This document shows positions 16,854-26,013 of a DNA stretch of 64,000 nt, piece after piece. This stretch comes from Caldifermentibacillus hisashii (GTDB lineage: Bacteria > Bacillota > Bacilli > Bacillales > Caldibacillaceae): assembly GCF_027568575.1 (NCBI RefSeq), contig NZ_JANUVP010000004.1; one strand, written 5' to 3'. A model generated the notes under the pieces. That model did not search any database, was not told the origin of the DNA, and saw only the letters and a list, made by a program, of their open reading frames with translations. The translations under genes and the position numbers were made by a program. How positions within the stretch are numbered: the first letter of the stretch is position 1; every line of letters starts with the position of its first letter.

Positions 16854-17594
16854 TTATTCTTCATAAATCATTTTTTTCGTCATCCCTCCGTCTATGGTAA
16901 TATTTTCTCCACTGATAAAATCATTTTTCGGATTTGCTAAAAATAAGCAAGCACGAGCAATATCAGCTGGTTCGCCAACCCGACCTGACCAATGTTGTTT
17001 ATGGTCGCGCTCAGATAATTCCGATTTATCTCCGGTATGAATCCAACCGGGGCTGACCGAGTTTACGCGAATATGATAGGGACTCAAACTTGCAGCTAAA
17101 GCATGGGTAAGGGCAATGATTCCACCTTTGGATGCGGCATACCCTTCTGTATTAGGTTCTGACATAAATGCCCTTGTAGAAGCAATATTAATAATGGAAC
17201 CGCCTGTTTCTTTCATAAATCTGGCAGCTTCTTTTGAACAAATAAATGCACTTCGTAAGTTTGTATTAAGAATATCATCCCATTCTGCAACAGACATTTC
17301 AAATAACGGAATGAATTTTGAAATACCGGCATTATTAATTAATACATCAATCCCTCCATATTTTTGGATAGTGAATTCGACAAGTCTGCGAATCTCTTCT
17401 TCTTTTCTCATATCTGTTTCAACAAAGAAAACTTGCTTTCCAGATGCCAATAATTGTTTTTCCAATGTTTTTCCCGCATCAACATCTACATCCGCTACAA
17501 CAACATTAGCGAATGCGTTTGCAAAAGTTTGGACAATGCTCTTCCCAATCCCATTAGCACCACCTGTAACGATAACCGTTTTATTTTGAAACAT
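16854..17594 (-). CDS. Short-chain dehydrogenase/reductase
   Basis: A 246-residue classical SDR. The cofactor motif TGGANGIG is at 10-17, NNAG near 88, catalytic Ser in INIAS near 138 and YAASK near 151-155, and the C-terminus has the DGG motif typical of 3-oxoacyl-ACP reductase/glucose 1-dehydrogenase-like members. The substrate cannot be told. It ends about 140 bases upstream of ptsH on the same strand with no terminator seen between, so some read-through is possible. Confidence 0.85.
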   Translation of the reverse strand: MFQNKTVIVTGGANGIGKSIVQTFANAFANVVVADVDVDAGKTLEKQLLASGKQVFFVETDMRKEEEIRRLVEFTIQKYGGIDVLINNAGISKFIPLFEMSVAEWDDILNTNLRSAFICSKEAARFMKETGGSIINIASTRAFMSEPNTEGYAASKGGIIALTHALAASLSPYHIRVNSVSPGWIHTGDKSELSERDHKQHWSGRVGEPADIARACLFLANPKNDFISGENITIDGGMTKKMIYEE

Positions 17595-17742
17595 CGGCCC
17601 ATTCCTTTCTGTTGATTAATTAGTCAAAGAAACTTTTCGTTGTTAACTATATACTTTACGCCTTGTTAGTCAACTTCACTCTTATTATATGTATAAATCA
17701 AAAGTTTTTCATCTACATTGGAAAAAAACAAAGTAAATAGCT

Positions 17743-17773
17743 AAAAAAAGGGCTGTATAATATACAACCCCTG
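17743..17773 (-). terminator. Terminator of ykvT
   Basis: GGGTTGTATA / TATACAGCCC on the minus strand followed by seven T residues. Confidence 0.85.
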
Positions 17774-17788
17774 TGTGATGCTAATCAT

Positions 17789-18385
17789 TTATTTCGCAAA
17801 AACGTGGTTACCGATTTTGACTGTAACTTGTTTTGAAAAAATCCATTTACTTGTACTTGTTTTAGGATTATAGAAATACAATGAGCCATTTCCTTGCCCT
17901 CTAAATGCTAAAGCTTCCTGTACTGCTCTTTTCGATTCAGCATCAGCCGGCTCATTAATTTCACCGTTAGCCACCGGTGAGAATGCATAGTACCCGTTAT
18001 CAATTTGATAGATTACGTCTCTGACACTGTTTGGAAAATTCGGGTTGTCAACGCGATTCAAGACAACTGTTGCAACTGCAACTTTCCCTGCGTATGGCTC
18101 ACCTTTTGCTTCTGCAGTAACAAGTCGGGCAAGCAAATCTTTGTCACTGCTTGATAAACTGTCAGGCAATGATAGTTTTTGACCCGGATAAATCTTATCA
18201 GAGTTTAAGTGATTCATAGACTGGAGGATTTGAACAGGAACTCCATTAGTTTGTCCAATTTTATAAAGTGAATCGCCACTTTTCACTGTGTAAACTGATG
18301 CAGCTTCTGTTTGGTTTGTTCCGAAACCGATCATCGCAAACATCGCCAGCATTGTGATCATCGTTTTTATTACTCTTTTTCCCAT
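17789..18385 (-). CDS. ykvT: LysM and SleB-domain cell-wall hydrolase YkvT
   Basis: A 198-residue secreted protein: signal peptide to about residue 28 (ends TEAAS), one LysM peptidoglycan-binding domain (YTVKSGDSLYKIGQTNGV, residues 32-76), then a SleB/CwlJ-type hydrolase domain (LVTAEAKGEPYAGKVAVATVVLNR). This combination matches B. subtilis YkvT, related to spore cortex-lytic enzymes. The catalytic Glu is expected in the AEAKGE segment. AGGAGG lies 12 nt from the ATG, slightly long spacing. It ends in its own terminator. Confidence 0.88.
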   Translation of the reverse strand: MGKRVIKTMITMLAMFAMIGFGTNQTEAASVYTVKSGDSLYKIGQTNGVPVQILQSMNHLNSDKIYPGQKLSLPDSLSSSDKDLLARLVTAEAKGEPYAGKVAVATVVLNRVDNPNFPNSVRDVIYQIDNGYYAFSPVANGEINEPADAESKRAVQEALAFRGQGNGSLYFYNPKTSTSKWIFSKQVTVKIGNHVFAK

Positions 18386-18513
18386 GCTTCAAGAGCACCT
18401 CCTATCAATTGTACATATCCTAGGTTAACAAGGAATCTAGTAGAATTCATTAGTAGAGGAATGGCAAATTTACCGTTATTTGCCAAAAGGAGGTGCACCG
18501 GAAAGGAAAATAA

Positions 18514-18708
18514 TCAACTTCTTGGTTCTTCCATATAATAATAAATTACATTTCCGCCGTGCTGGGCAACACCGCGGAAATGTTTAAAGTCCGGGCGCTC
18601 AACCAAATATTTACGGAAAGTCAAAAAATCGCTTTTTTCAATTAAACATTCATTTATTTTGCCTGAAGCTAGTTTATCAAGAAGTTCGCGTGCTGTTTCT
18701 TCATCCAT
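18514..18708 (-). CDS. Conserved-looking small protein, 64 residues
   Basis: Not assigned to a family. It has a strong AGGAGGG site 7 nt before the ATG, which supports a real gene. The product (MDEETARELLDKLASGK at the start, YYYMEEPRS at the end) is soluble with mixed helix and strand character and no cysteine pair or membrane segment. It lies 128 nt upstream of ykvT on the same strand, so it may share a transcript with it. Confidence 0.65.
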   Translation of the reverse strand: MDEETARELLDKLASGKINECLIEKSDFLTFRKYLVERPDFKHFRGVAQHGGNVIYYYMEEPRS

Positions 18709-19051
18709 ATGTCATCCCTCCTATGAATCTTTTTATAATGAATAGTGGAAGAAATATTGAAAAGTAAAAACTTCAGTCAGTATAGGGGCAATATCAAAGA
18801 ACACAATAAATAGCCCACATTTTGTGACAACGCTTGTGTAAACAGTATCATGCCCCCCAAGCTAATCGGACGTAAGCGGGCAACCCCTTTCCCAACTGTC
18901 TTCCTCGTTGACACAAAATTTGCCGGGATTTTGTCTATCTCGTTAAAAGTTTCTCGGTTTTTTTAACTAAATTTGTCATATGTACTTTACTTTTAAAAAG
19001 ATCTAGTGCAAACTAATTTATAATTATAATTAATCAAGGGAGAGAAGTAAA
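18709..19051 (+). other. Gap upstream of ykvS, possible eroded repeat
   Basis: About 340 bases without a gene. The piece near 18853-18885 (CTAATCGGACGTAAGCGGGC) resembles the CCAATCGGGCACTTACGGGC core of repeat family A and may be an eroded copy. Nothing else is seen. Confidence 0.3.
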
Positions 19052-19231
19052 ATGAGAAAAGCTGTAGTTGGGAATGTAATCGAATTCAAAAATGGTCTTC
19101 GTGGTATTGTTGAGAAGGTCAATGAAAACTCTGTCATAGTGAATTTAACCTATATGCAAAATTTTCGAGAAATGGATTTGGATGAAAAAACAGTTGTTAA
19201 TCACAAAAACTATATAATTGTTGACGAATAA
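19052..19231 (+). CDS. ykvS: DUF2187 family small protein YkvS
   Basis: A 59-residue protein with the KOW-like pattern VGNVIEFKNGLRGIVEKVNENSVIVNLTY and the C-terminal VVNHKNYIIVDE, diagnostic of the YkvS/DUF2187 family. AAGGGAGAGAAG precedes the ATG. The family is small, beta-rich, and of unknown function; SH3/KOW-like folds often bind RNA or protein, but that is inference. A second paralogue is at 45997-46218 and shares the NHKNY motif near its C-terminus. Confidence 0.85.
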   Translation: MRKAVVGNVIEFKNGLRGIVEKVNENSVIVNLTYMQNFREMDLDEKTVVNHKNYIIVDE

Positions 19232-19340
19232 CAAAAATGTAGGACGTTCACCAGTATTTGTACACTTTTACTGAAAAAAATTTTCCTTTTTCACACTGCT
19301 CCAAAACAACTATCCATAACGACCTCCTCGTAAAATATAC

Positions 19341-19488
19341 AGTGAAAACTTCAATCAGTGGGGAATCTACCTCACTGATTGTTAGTTGAGCCAATAAGGT
19401 ATTTATGGGTACGAATCTCCCACCCTTGGCTTCTTTGATTTATGCGGGAAGATTTTGCCGGAAGATTTAGTGACCGTTCATGCAGAGT
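19341..19488 (+). repeat. Intergenic repeat family A, copy 2
   Basis: AGTGAAAACTTCAATCAGTG, a hairpin with CACTGATTG, then TTAGTTGAGCCAATAAGG and a decayed second part ending TTTAGTGACCGTTCATGC. It is more diverged than copies 3 and 5 and lies just upstream of the CPBP gene. Confidence 0.75.
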
Positions 19489-19591
19489 ACTTTTTCTCCT
19501 CACTCCTACTTTATATTCACTACTTTTTTTATTTTTCTCCTTCATAAATTATGCTAAAATATATTTATGTTTTGAAAGGAGCCTCGCAAAT

Positions 19592-20206
19592 ATGACAAAG
19601 ACATTCTCTGATTGGAGATTCCTGTTTGGACTTGCCATAGCCCATTTACTAATATTTTTCGCCTTTGATCAAGCAAAAGTTTTTTGGTATATCTTAACAG
19701 GCGCTATGCTTTTGTTAATTGCTTACTCGATTTTAAATGAAGATATTGACGATCAATTATCACTCGGACGCTATTTACTTTACGGAGTACTGTCCGGCTT
19801 TATGCTCTATGTTATTTTTTGGCTTGGCGATACCATTGTCCGCTTAATCAACTTTACTTATTTTAAAAATCAAATTACAAGTTTATATCATTTATATTCA
19901 CCTAAAGTGATTTGGCATTTTATTGTTTTAGTACTGATTTTAATACCCGGTGAAGAATTTTTCTGGAGAGGATTTATTCTCAAGCGTTTGCTTAAAGACA
20001 ACCAAATTTGGCCGGCTGTCATTGTATCTTCCTTCCTTTACGGTTTAGCACAATTATATTCAGGATCAATTGTACTTTTTTTAGCCGCTTTCATAGCAGG
20101 AATCATATGGGGAGCTCTTTATGCTTGGAAACGCAGCCTGCCGCTTATTGTCATCTCACACTTAACTTTTGATTTACTATTATTTGTCTTTTTTCCATTA
20201 CGATAA
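19592..20206 (+). CDS. CPBP-family intramembrane protease-like protein
   Basis: A 204-residue membrane protein with about six hydrophobic segments. The first motif of CPBP/Abi (CAAX protease and bacteriocin-processing) proteins is clear, EEFFWR near residues 117-122, and the third motif HLTFD is near the C-terminus. The second motif, usually F-x3-H, reads FLYGLAQLY, with Gln in place of the metal-binding His, so peptidase activity is doubtful. GAAAGGAG lies 10 nt before the ATG; a longer upstream reading crosses repeat family A and is rejected. Confidence 0.8.
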   Translation: MTKTFSDWRFLFGLAIAHLLIFFAFDQAKVFWYILTGAMLLLIAYSILNEDIDDQLSLGRYLLYGVLSGFMLYVIFWLGDTIVRLINFTYFKNQITSLYHLYSPKVIWHFIVLVLILIPGEEFFWRGFILKRLLKDNQIWPAVIVSSFLYGLAQLYSGSIVLFLAAFIAGIIWGALYAWKRSLPLIVISHLTFDLLLFVFFPLR

Positions 20207-20341
20207 TAAAAATATAAGATTTTTTCGGCTTTGATGTATTCCTGTAGCGTTCCTTGTGCATTTATACTTAAAACTTAAAATTTTCCGCTACGTCGAATTT
20301 GCTTCCTTGCCAGTAATTTATACTTCCTTATCGTATAAAGA
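20207..20341 (+). repeat. Intergenic repeat family B, copy 2 (3' half)
   Basis: Contains AAAATATAAGATTTTTTCGGC, TTTGATGTATTCCTGTAGCG and the tail with CTACGTCGAATTTGCTTCC and TTATCGTATAAAG, aligned with positions about 15222-15355 of copy 1. The 5' half with the CTCGGCGACTGCCGAG hairpin is missing. Confidence 0.8.
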
Positions 20342-20384
20342 AGGTGCCCCGGTAACCCTGTCCTTTAACCGGGACACCTTTTTA
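20341..20384 (+). terminator. Bidirectional terminator between the CPBP gene and ykvI
   Basis: AAGGTG, C, CCCGGT pairs with ACCGGG, A, CACCTT and is followed by TTTTT; the A run on the other side serves ykvI. Confidence 0.85.
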
Positions 20385-20387
20385 GTA

Positions 20388-21401
20388 TTATCGTATAATT
20401 AATAGTAAAAGAAAAACTAGACTGATATAACCAAATAAAGGATATAAAAAAGACAGCAAAGTTCCGTAGTCCACCATGCTGATGGCAAATGCAACGGAAA
20501 GAATGGCCATTCCAATTGTTAATGTATTCCCCGGTATTTTCCTTTTCACAAACCGCTCTAAACCATATAAATTGCCGACAACCGATGTAAAAATCTCCCC
20601 GTAAATGACAATGATAAATAGGAAATGGAATGATGTGGCCAGGGTGTTCACCATGACAGCCATTGGTATTTGAAATTCGGTTAAAGATGGAAGCTGAACC
20701 AGGGTGACGTGACTTGAGATCAAAATCAATGTCAAGGCTAGTCCACCGATCACTCCCCCCCTTTTCACAGTCTTCTTATCACCGATTTCGGTGGCAGCCG
20801 GTACAAGTACAGCTGTTGCCAAGGAAATATTGAATGCAGCATAAGCAAAACTATCAATGATTGCCCCCCATGTAAAATGAAATCCTTTTGCAACATTTCC
20901 CATAAAGTCAGGTGAATGGAAAGCAAGATACGCTAAAAGAAAACTAAATAATATTAAAACAGGAACGACAAGCGTATTAACCCAAACCAGCCCCCTTGTC
21001 CCAATCAAAAGTACAATTAACGTAAAAATGATGGTAATAAGGATTCCAGCCATTTTAGGTAAATGCAATTGTTCCTGAAACACACTTCCCGCCCCGCTTA
21101 ACATGACAGATGTTACCCCTACTAACATGACAAACATGATAAGATTAATCACCGGTGCGAAATATGGTCCAAAAATATGTACATTTAATTGTTGAAAACT
21201 CCTCGCCTGCAATTCGATCGCCAATAACATGATTTTTACACCAAAACCGATAAAACAAAGGCCGGAAATACAGATACCAATTAAACCCATAAAACCATAT
21301 TGGGAGAAGAACTCAACAATTTCTTTACCGGTTGCAAATCCTGCCCCAACAATCGTTCCTACATAGATAAAGGCCAATTGAAAAGACTTTTTCCAACTCA
21401 C
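20388..21401 (-). CDS. ykvI: YkvI-type membrane transporter
   Basis: A 337-residue polytopic protein with about ten membrane segments that begins with the glycine-rich motif GTIVGAGFATGKEIVEFF, characteristic of the YkvI family, distantly related to amino-acid/sodium symporters of the LeuT-APC fold. The substrate is unknown. The GTG at 21401 is chosen because GGGAGGGGGGAG lies just upstream; a longer in-frame reading has no such site. It is divergent from clpE, sharing the 500-base control region. Confidence 0.78.
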   Translation of the reverse strand: MSWKKSFQLAFIYVGTIVGAGFATGKEIVEFFSQYGFMGLIGICISGLCFIGFGVKIMLLAIELQARSFQQLNVHIFGPYFAPVINLIMFVMLVGVTSVMLSGAGSVFQEQLHLPKMAGILITIIFTLIVLLIGTRGLVWVNTLVVPVLILFSFLLAYLAFHSPDFMGNVAKGFHFTWGAIIDSFAYAAFNISLATAVLVPAATEIGDKKTVKRGGVIGGLALTLILISSHVTLVQLPSLTEFQIPMAVMVNTLATSFHFLFIIVIYGEIFTSVVGNLYGLERFVKRKIPGNTLTIGMAILSVAFAISMVDYGTLLSFLYPLFGYISLVFLLLLIIR

Positions 21402-21561
21402 CAAACTCCCCCCTCCCTTCATCTTATGCCAAGGAGGACAAGGAAAGAACGGTACGAAATATTTCACAAATAGGTATTTCATCCATCGAAGTACTTGTAT
21501 CTGACAAGAAAGAACGATACAAATTTTTCACTGTTTATAAAAAATTTTTATGGCAAAATAC

Positions 21562-21624
21562 TTGAAAGTCAAAGATGGTCAAAGTATAATATAGTCAGAA
21601 GGTCAAGGATAGTCAAAGTCAAAC
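21562..21624 (+). promoter_or_regulatory. CtsR-controlled sigma-A promoter of clpE
   Basis: TTGAAA (21562-21567) and TATAAT (21585-21590) are separated by exactly 17 bases. Heptad repeats of the CtsR operator overlap it: AGTCAAAGATGGTCAAA between the hexamers, and GGTCAAGGATAGTCAAAGTC at 21601-21620 just downstream. The known CtsR box is GGTCAAANANGGTCAAA. The following gene is clpE, a classic CtsR target. Confidence 0.9.
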
Positions 21625-21647
21625 AATTGACAGGTTATATACTTCAT

Positions 21648-21862
21648 AAAGAAAACTCGGCGACTGCCGAGCCTTTAGGTGAGAGCAGAGCCGTAGTTCA
21701 GCGAAAAAACATTTTCGCTTGCGAGGTAATGCTACCGAAGTCTTTCTAGTCACCGAAAAAATATAAAATTTTTTCGGCTGCGATGTATTCCCGCGAAGCT
21801 TTCCTTGTGCACTTATGCGTTAGGAAAGTAGAAATTGAAAAATTTATACTTTCCTATTAGCT
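21648..21862 (+). repeat. Intergenic repeat family B, copy 3, inside the clpE leader
   Basis: Nearly identical to copy 1 over the ACTCGGCGACTGCCGAG hairpin, the AGCGAAAAAACATTTTCGCT hairpin and the CCGAAAAAATATAAAATTTT segment. The tail differs, ending in a 10-bp TAGGAAAGTA / TACTTTCCTA hairpin. It separates the CtsR promoter from the clpE start, giving a 5' untranslated region of about 300 nt. Confidence 0.85.
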
Positions 21863-21903
21863 AAATAAAAATAGATAATTCTTTTAGTAAGGAGGTTTGC
21901 ACG

Positions 21904-24045
21904 ATGTTATGTCAAAAATGTCATAAAAATGAGGCAAACATTCATTTACAATTTTACGTAAATGGAAAACAAACTGAATATGCTTTATGTCAAGAATGCT
22001 ATCAAGAGGAACAAGAAAAATTAAATTCTTCTTTAAAAAATTTCATGGGAAATGCAAACCCGTTTTCACAAATGTTTGGAGGTTTTGTTCCGTTTGGCAG
22101 CCCAATTGATGGTCAAAATGGGGTAAAAACGCTAACTCGGCAAACATCCGGCGGTCGTGGTGGCTTCCTTGATCAATATGGAAAAAACTTAAATCTTGAG
22201 GCAGAAAATGGCAAAATTGACCCGGTTATTGGACGGGATGAAGAAATTAAAAAAGTAATTGAAATTTTGAACCGTCGTAACAAAAATAACCCAGTGTTAA
22301 TCGGAGAACCTGGCGTTGGTAAAACAGCAGTTGTAGAAGGTTTAGCCTTGAAAATTGTTGCAGGCGATGTTCCGATGAAACTTCGGGGAAAACAAGTTTA
22401 CCTGCTCGATGTCGCATCCCTCGTTGCCAACACCGGTATTCGCGGACAATTTGAAGAACGAATGAAACAATTAATTGCCGAAGTACAAAATCGACCGGAA
22501 GTGATTCTGTTTATCGACGAAATTCATTTGATTGTCGGTGCCGGTTCTGCGGAAGGTTCCATGGATGCAGGAAATATTTTAAAACCAGCTCTTTCCAGAG
22601 GTGAACTGCAATTAATTGGTGCAACAACCTTGAAAGAGTATCGTCAAATTGAAAAAGATGCAGCTTTGGAACGGCGTTTTCAACCGGTTCAAGTTCATGA
22701 ACCTTCAGTCGATGAAACAATTACAATATTGATGGGATTGAAACCGAAGTATGAAGAATATCATCAAGTAAAATACTCTGACGAAGCCGTTCGTGCTTGT
22801 GTCAACTTGTCTCATCGCTATATTCAAGACCGCTACTTACCGGACAAAGCGATTGACTTACTTGACGAAGCCGGTTCTAAAATGAATCTCGAATCAAAAA
22901 CATTAACACCGGCTTATATTGAAGAACGCTTAAAACAAATTGCCGTAGAAAAACAACAAGCCCTACAAGCTGAAAACTATGAACTGGCTGCAAAATTACG
23001 TGATGAAGAACAAACACTGGAAAATCAAGGCAGCCAAGCAAAAGATGCAGCTACACCAATTATCAATGTTGATTTGATTCAACAAATTGTTGAGGAAAAA
23101 ACCGGTATCCCGGTTGGCAAAATCCAAGCCGATGAACAACAAAAATTAAAACATATTGAAGAAAACTTAGCTGCAAAAGTAATTGGTCAGGCCGATGCGG
23201 TTCGTCAAGTAGCTAAAGCCATTCGCCGCAGTCGGGCCGGATTAAAAGCAAAAAACCGTCCAATCGGTTCGTTCCTCTTTATCGGTCCTACCGGTGTTGG
23301 GAAAACTGAATTGGCCAAAACCCTTGCCGAAGAATTATTCGGTACAAAAGACGCAATGATTCGCTTGGACATGAGTGAATATATGGAAAAACACAGCGTC
23401 TCTAAATTAATCGGTTCACCGCCTGGCTATGTTGGTCATGAAGAAGCAGGTCAATTAACGGAAAAAGTCCGGAGAAATCCGTATAGCTTAATATTATTGG
23501 ATGAAATCGAAAAAGCACATCCGGATGTTTTACACATGTTCCTGCAAATTTTGGATGACGGGCGTTTAACAGACAGCCAAGGTAGAACCGTAAGCTTTAA
23601 AAACACGGTTATTATTATGACAAGTAATGCAGGTCAACATATAAAGGATATTCGCGTCGGTTTCGGTATATCTGATCAAACGGATGAATCATCAGTAGTT
23701 GAACAATTACGTGATTACTTCAAACCGGAATTTCTAAATCGGTTTGATTCCATTGTTCGATTCCATTCATTATCAAAAGAAGATTTGTTACAAATTGTCG
23801 ATTTAATGTTAGCTGAAGTTGTAAATCAATTAAAAGAAGATAATAAAACAATTACTGTTAGTCAGGAAGTGAAAGAAAAACTGGTTGACCTTGGCTACAA
23901 TCCTTCTTTCGGTGCACGGCCATTACGTCGGACCATTCAAGAGCAATTGGAAGATAATATTGCCGATTTCATTCTCGATGAACCGGACGTACACCATTTG
24001 AAGGCAATACTTGAAAATGGCGAAATCGTTATAAATGCTGAGTAA
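21904..24045 (+). CDS. clpE: ATP-dependent Clp protease ATP-binding subunit ClpE
   Basis: A 713-residue Hsp100 unfoldase that delivers aggregated or unfolded substrates to ClpP. The N-terminal zinc finger (Cys3, Cys6, Cys29, Cys32), which marks ClpE, is followed by the first AAA domain (GEPGVGKT, DEIH), a UVR-like coiled coil (NYELAAKLRDEEQTL, near residue 365), and the second AAA domain (GPTGVGKT, arginine-rich C-terminal D2-small domain). AAGGAGG precedes the ATG. Expression should be heat-induced through the CtsR sites upstream; an intergenic repeat sits in its leader. Confidence 0.97.
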   Translation: MLCQKCHKNEANIHLQFYVNGKQTEYALCQECYQEEQEKLNSSLKNFMGNANPFSQMFGGFVPFGSPIDGQNGVKTLTRQTSGGRGGFLDQYGKNLNLEAENGKIDPVIGRDEEIKKVIEILNRRNKNNPVLIGEPGVGKTAVVEGLALKIVAGDVPMKLRGKQVYLLDVASLVANTGIRGQFEERMKQLIAEVQNRPEVILFIDEIHLIVGAGSAEGSMDAGNILKPALSRGELQLIGATTLKEYRQIEKDAALERRFQPVQVHEPSVDETITILMGLKPKYEEYHQVKYSDEAVRACVNLSHRYIQDRYLPDKAIDLLDEAGSKMNLESKTLTPAYIEERLKQIAVEKQQALQAENYELAAKLRDEEQTLENQGSQAKDAATPIINVDLIQQIVEEKTGIPVGKIQADEQQKLKHIEENLAAKVIGQADAVRQVAKAIRRSRAGLKAKNRPIGSFLFIGPTGVGKTELAKTLAEELFGTKDAMIRLDMSEYMEKHSVSKLIGSPPGYVGHEEAGQLTEKVRRNPYSLILLDEIEKAHPDVLHMFLQILDDGRLTDSQGRTVSFKNTVIIMTSNAGQHIKDIRVGFGISDQTDESSVVEQLRDYFKPEFLNRFDSIVRFHSLSKEDLLQIVDLMLAEVVNQLKEDNKTITVSQEVKEKLVDLGYNPSFGARPLRRTIQEQLEDNIADFILDEPDVHHLKAILENGEIVINAE

Positions 24046-24086
24046 AAAAAAGGTATGGAATCGTTATTGATTCCATACCTTTTTTA
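24045..24086 (+). terminator. Terminator of clpE
   Basis: AAGGTATGGAATC / GATTCCATACCTT stem followed by TTTT. Confidence 0.92.
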
Positions 24087-24198
24087 TGAAGAATCCCCTT
24101 TTTTTGTCAATCATGCTAATGTCCCAGAATATAGGGTATTTATGAAAACACCCGCTAGTCGAGAGAATGGAGTTGTTATGAATTAATTTCCGTTCTTC

Positions 24199-24438
24199 CT
24201 ATGCTGTTAGGGAAGAAAGATCAGGGTGGGCATTTATACTAAAACTAGCGGTGGGGTACTCCCTGATCTTAGGAATTCGAAAAAAACGTTGATATTTATT
24301 TAGTAAATTGTCTAGTTCTTGGCTAGACTTTAACGTCTTTTCATTGGTAAAGCCATATTGTTTAGCTATTTCAATCATTTGTTCACGTTTTTTCTTAATC
24401 TGTTCTTCCATTTCTCTTTTGGTCATTTCTTCATCCAC
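24199..24438 (-). CDS. Spo0E-like aspartyl-phosphate phosphatase
   Basis: A 79-residue protein with a two-helix pattern and the signature SQELDNLLNKYQ (residues 44-55), the SxxxD motif of Spo0E-type phosphatases that remove phosphate from Spo0A and so oppose sporulation. The target response regulator is assumed, not shown. GTG at 24438 is favoured by AGGAGG 9 nt upstream; an ATG four codons later is possible. The C-terminal 20 residues after the motif are poorly conserved in the family. Confidence 0.82.
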   Translation of the reverse strand: MDEEMTKREMEEQIKKKREQMIEIAKQYGFTNEKTLKSSQELDNLLNKYQRFFRIPKIREYPTASFSINAHPDLSSLTA

Positions 24439-24775
24439 TTTTGTAATCCTCCTACTTTATCCTCTCATCCAATAAAATTTTGTTCCTATGACATTTAACC
24501 AAAATTATTACATAATGTAAAGAGAATCGGCAAAAATAGACAAAATATTCCCTTTTCACCTTATTTATTGAGATTACATCCCCATTAATTTAGTGTCACT
24601 ATATTTCCAGACAATATAGAATGTTAAATTCCTTTTACAAGCAGGATTGAATTTTATAGAAATAGTAACCTACTTATAATTTATATCGGCAAATAATGAA
24701 TGTATAATATATTATTAGTTATTTCTTAAACCGCCTCAAGAACAGTTATTAAAATAAAAATAGGAGGTTTTTCCA
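24439..24775. other. Gap without recognisable feature
   Basis: AT-rich, 337 bases between the divergent Spo0E-like gene and the acyltransferase gene. Presumably it holds both promoters, but no convincing hexamer pair was identified. Confidence 0.4.
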
Positions 24776-25798
24776 TTGAGTAAACAGCGTGATTATTATT
24801 TTGATAATGGAAAGTTCCTGTTAATTTTCTTTGTTGTGTTTGGCCATTTAATTCGTTCCTATATTGAAGATAATGAAATTTTATATGCCCTGTATAAAAC
24901 AATCTATTCCTTTCACATGCCGGCTTTTATATTGGTATCCGGCTATTTTGCCAAAGGATATTTTGAAAAAGGATATTTCACGAAATTAGTCAAAAAATTG
25001 CTCGTTCCATACTTGATTTTTCAAATTATTTATTCGGTATACTATTATTTCTTACTTAGTGAGAAAAGCTTATCCATTAATATATTTAATCCTGAATGGT
25101 CTTTATGGTTTTTAGTTAGTTTATTTTGCTGGCATTTGTTATTGCTATTATTTGCAAAAATGAATCAGCCGTTTGGGTTTATCCTTTCTATAATCATTGG
25201 AATTTTGATTGGATATATTGATTTTATTGATGAGTATTTGAGCCTTTCCAGAACTTTTGTCTTCTTCCCGTTCTTTCTGCTCGGTTATTATTTAAAACGG
25301 AAACATTTTTATTGGTTAAAATCGAAAGTCGCTATAAGTTCTGCTACTATTATTATAACTTCGGTGTTTGTCCTTTTCTATCTGTTTCCTTTAATGGATT
25401 TTGAATGGTTATTCGGTTCTAAGCCATACAATCATTTTGAGACAGATATGACTTTCGCATGGTTGCAAAGACTGTTCATTTATGGAGTCAGTTTAATTAC
25501 CGTGTTTAGCTTTTGGGCATTCGTTCCAAGACAGCATTATTTCTTTACAAAAATTGGAAGATACACGTTGTATATCTATTTATTACACGGTTTTATTATT
25601 AAATATTTCCGTGGTTCAGATTGGGAAAAGTGGATTGCTAAAAATCATTCCGTTTGGATTTTAGCAGTTTTCGCTCTCAGTTTGACTTTACTGTTGTCGA
25701 GTAAATTCGTGCGTGTCCTGACCCAACCAATTATTGAATTTAAATTAGCAAATTGGTTTTCCTTGTTTAAACAATTTAACAGAAGATTATTTTCATAG
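24776..25798 (+). CDS. Membrane acyltransferase (acyltransferase 3 family)
   Basis: A 340-residue integral membrane protein with about ten hydrophobic segments. The N-terminus reads DNGKFLLIFFVVFGHLI with the conserved His, followed by SFHMPAFILVSGYF, matching the COG3594-type O-acetyltransferases that modify surface glycans. Substrate unknown. It starts with TTG, supported by AGGAGG 9 nt upstream. It is separated from asnB by about 200 bases, with no evident partner. Confidence 0.82.
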   Translation: MSKQRDYYFDNGKFLLIFFVVFGHLIRSYIEDNEILYALYKTIYSFHMPAFILVSGYFAKGYFEKGYFTKLVKKLLVPYLIFQIIYSVYYYFLLSEKSLSINIFNPEWSLWFLVSLFCWHLLLLLFAKMNQPFGFILSIIIGILIGYIDFIDEYLSLSRTFVFFPFFLLGYYLKRKHFYWLKSKVAISSATIIITSVFVLFYLFPLMDFEWLFGSKPYNHFETDMTFAWLQRLFIYGVSLITVFSFWAFVPRQHYFFTKIGRYTLYIYLLHGFIIKYFRGSDWEKWIAKNHSVWILAVFALSLTLLLSSKFVRVLTQPIIEFKLANWFSLFKQFNRRLFS

Positions 25799-26013
25799 TT
25801 GATTTATAAGGAATACATGCAGCTTATTCTTCTATGCTGCTTTCTCATTGACTAAAATCTTCAAGTGAGTGTTTGACACACGAGTAATAGTGGTAATCAT
25901 ACCTAGCAAGCAAAAAAGATTTATGCTAGTATAAGGGAGTGGATTTTTTAGTGAACTTTGGTTAATCCATCTAATCAATGATGTAAATCTTTTTGAAGCA
26001 GGTGAAATTTGTT

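Noticed and set aside
17116..17589. A 157-codon open frame antisense to the short-chain dehydrogenase
   Set aside because: The opposite strand encodes a complete SDR with all motifs; composition here is that of a shadow frame.
21495..21749. An 84-codon frame upstream of clpE
   Set aside because: It covers the CtsR promoter and half of repeat family B and has no ribosome binding site.
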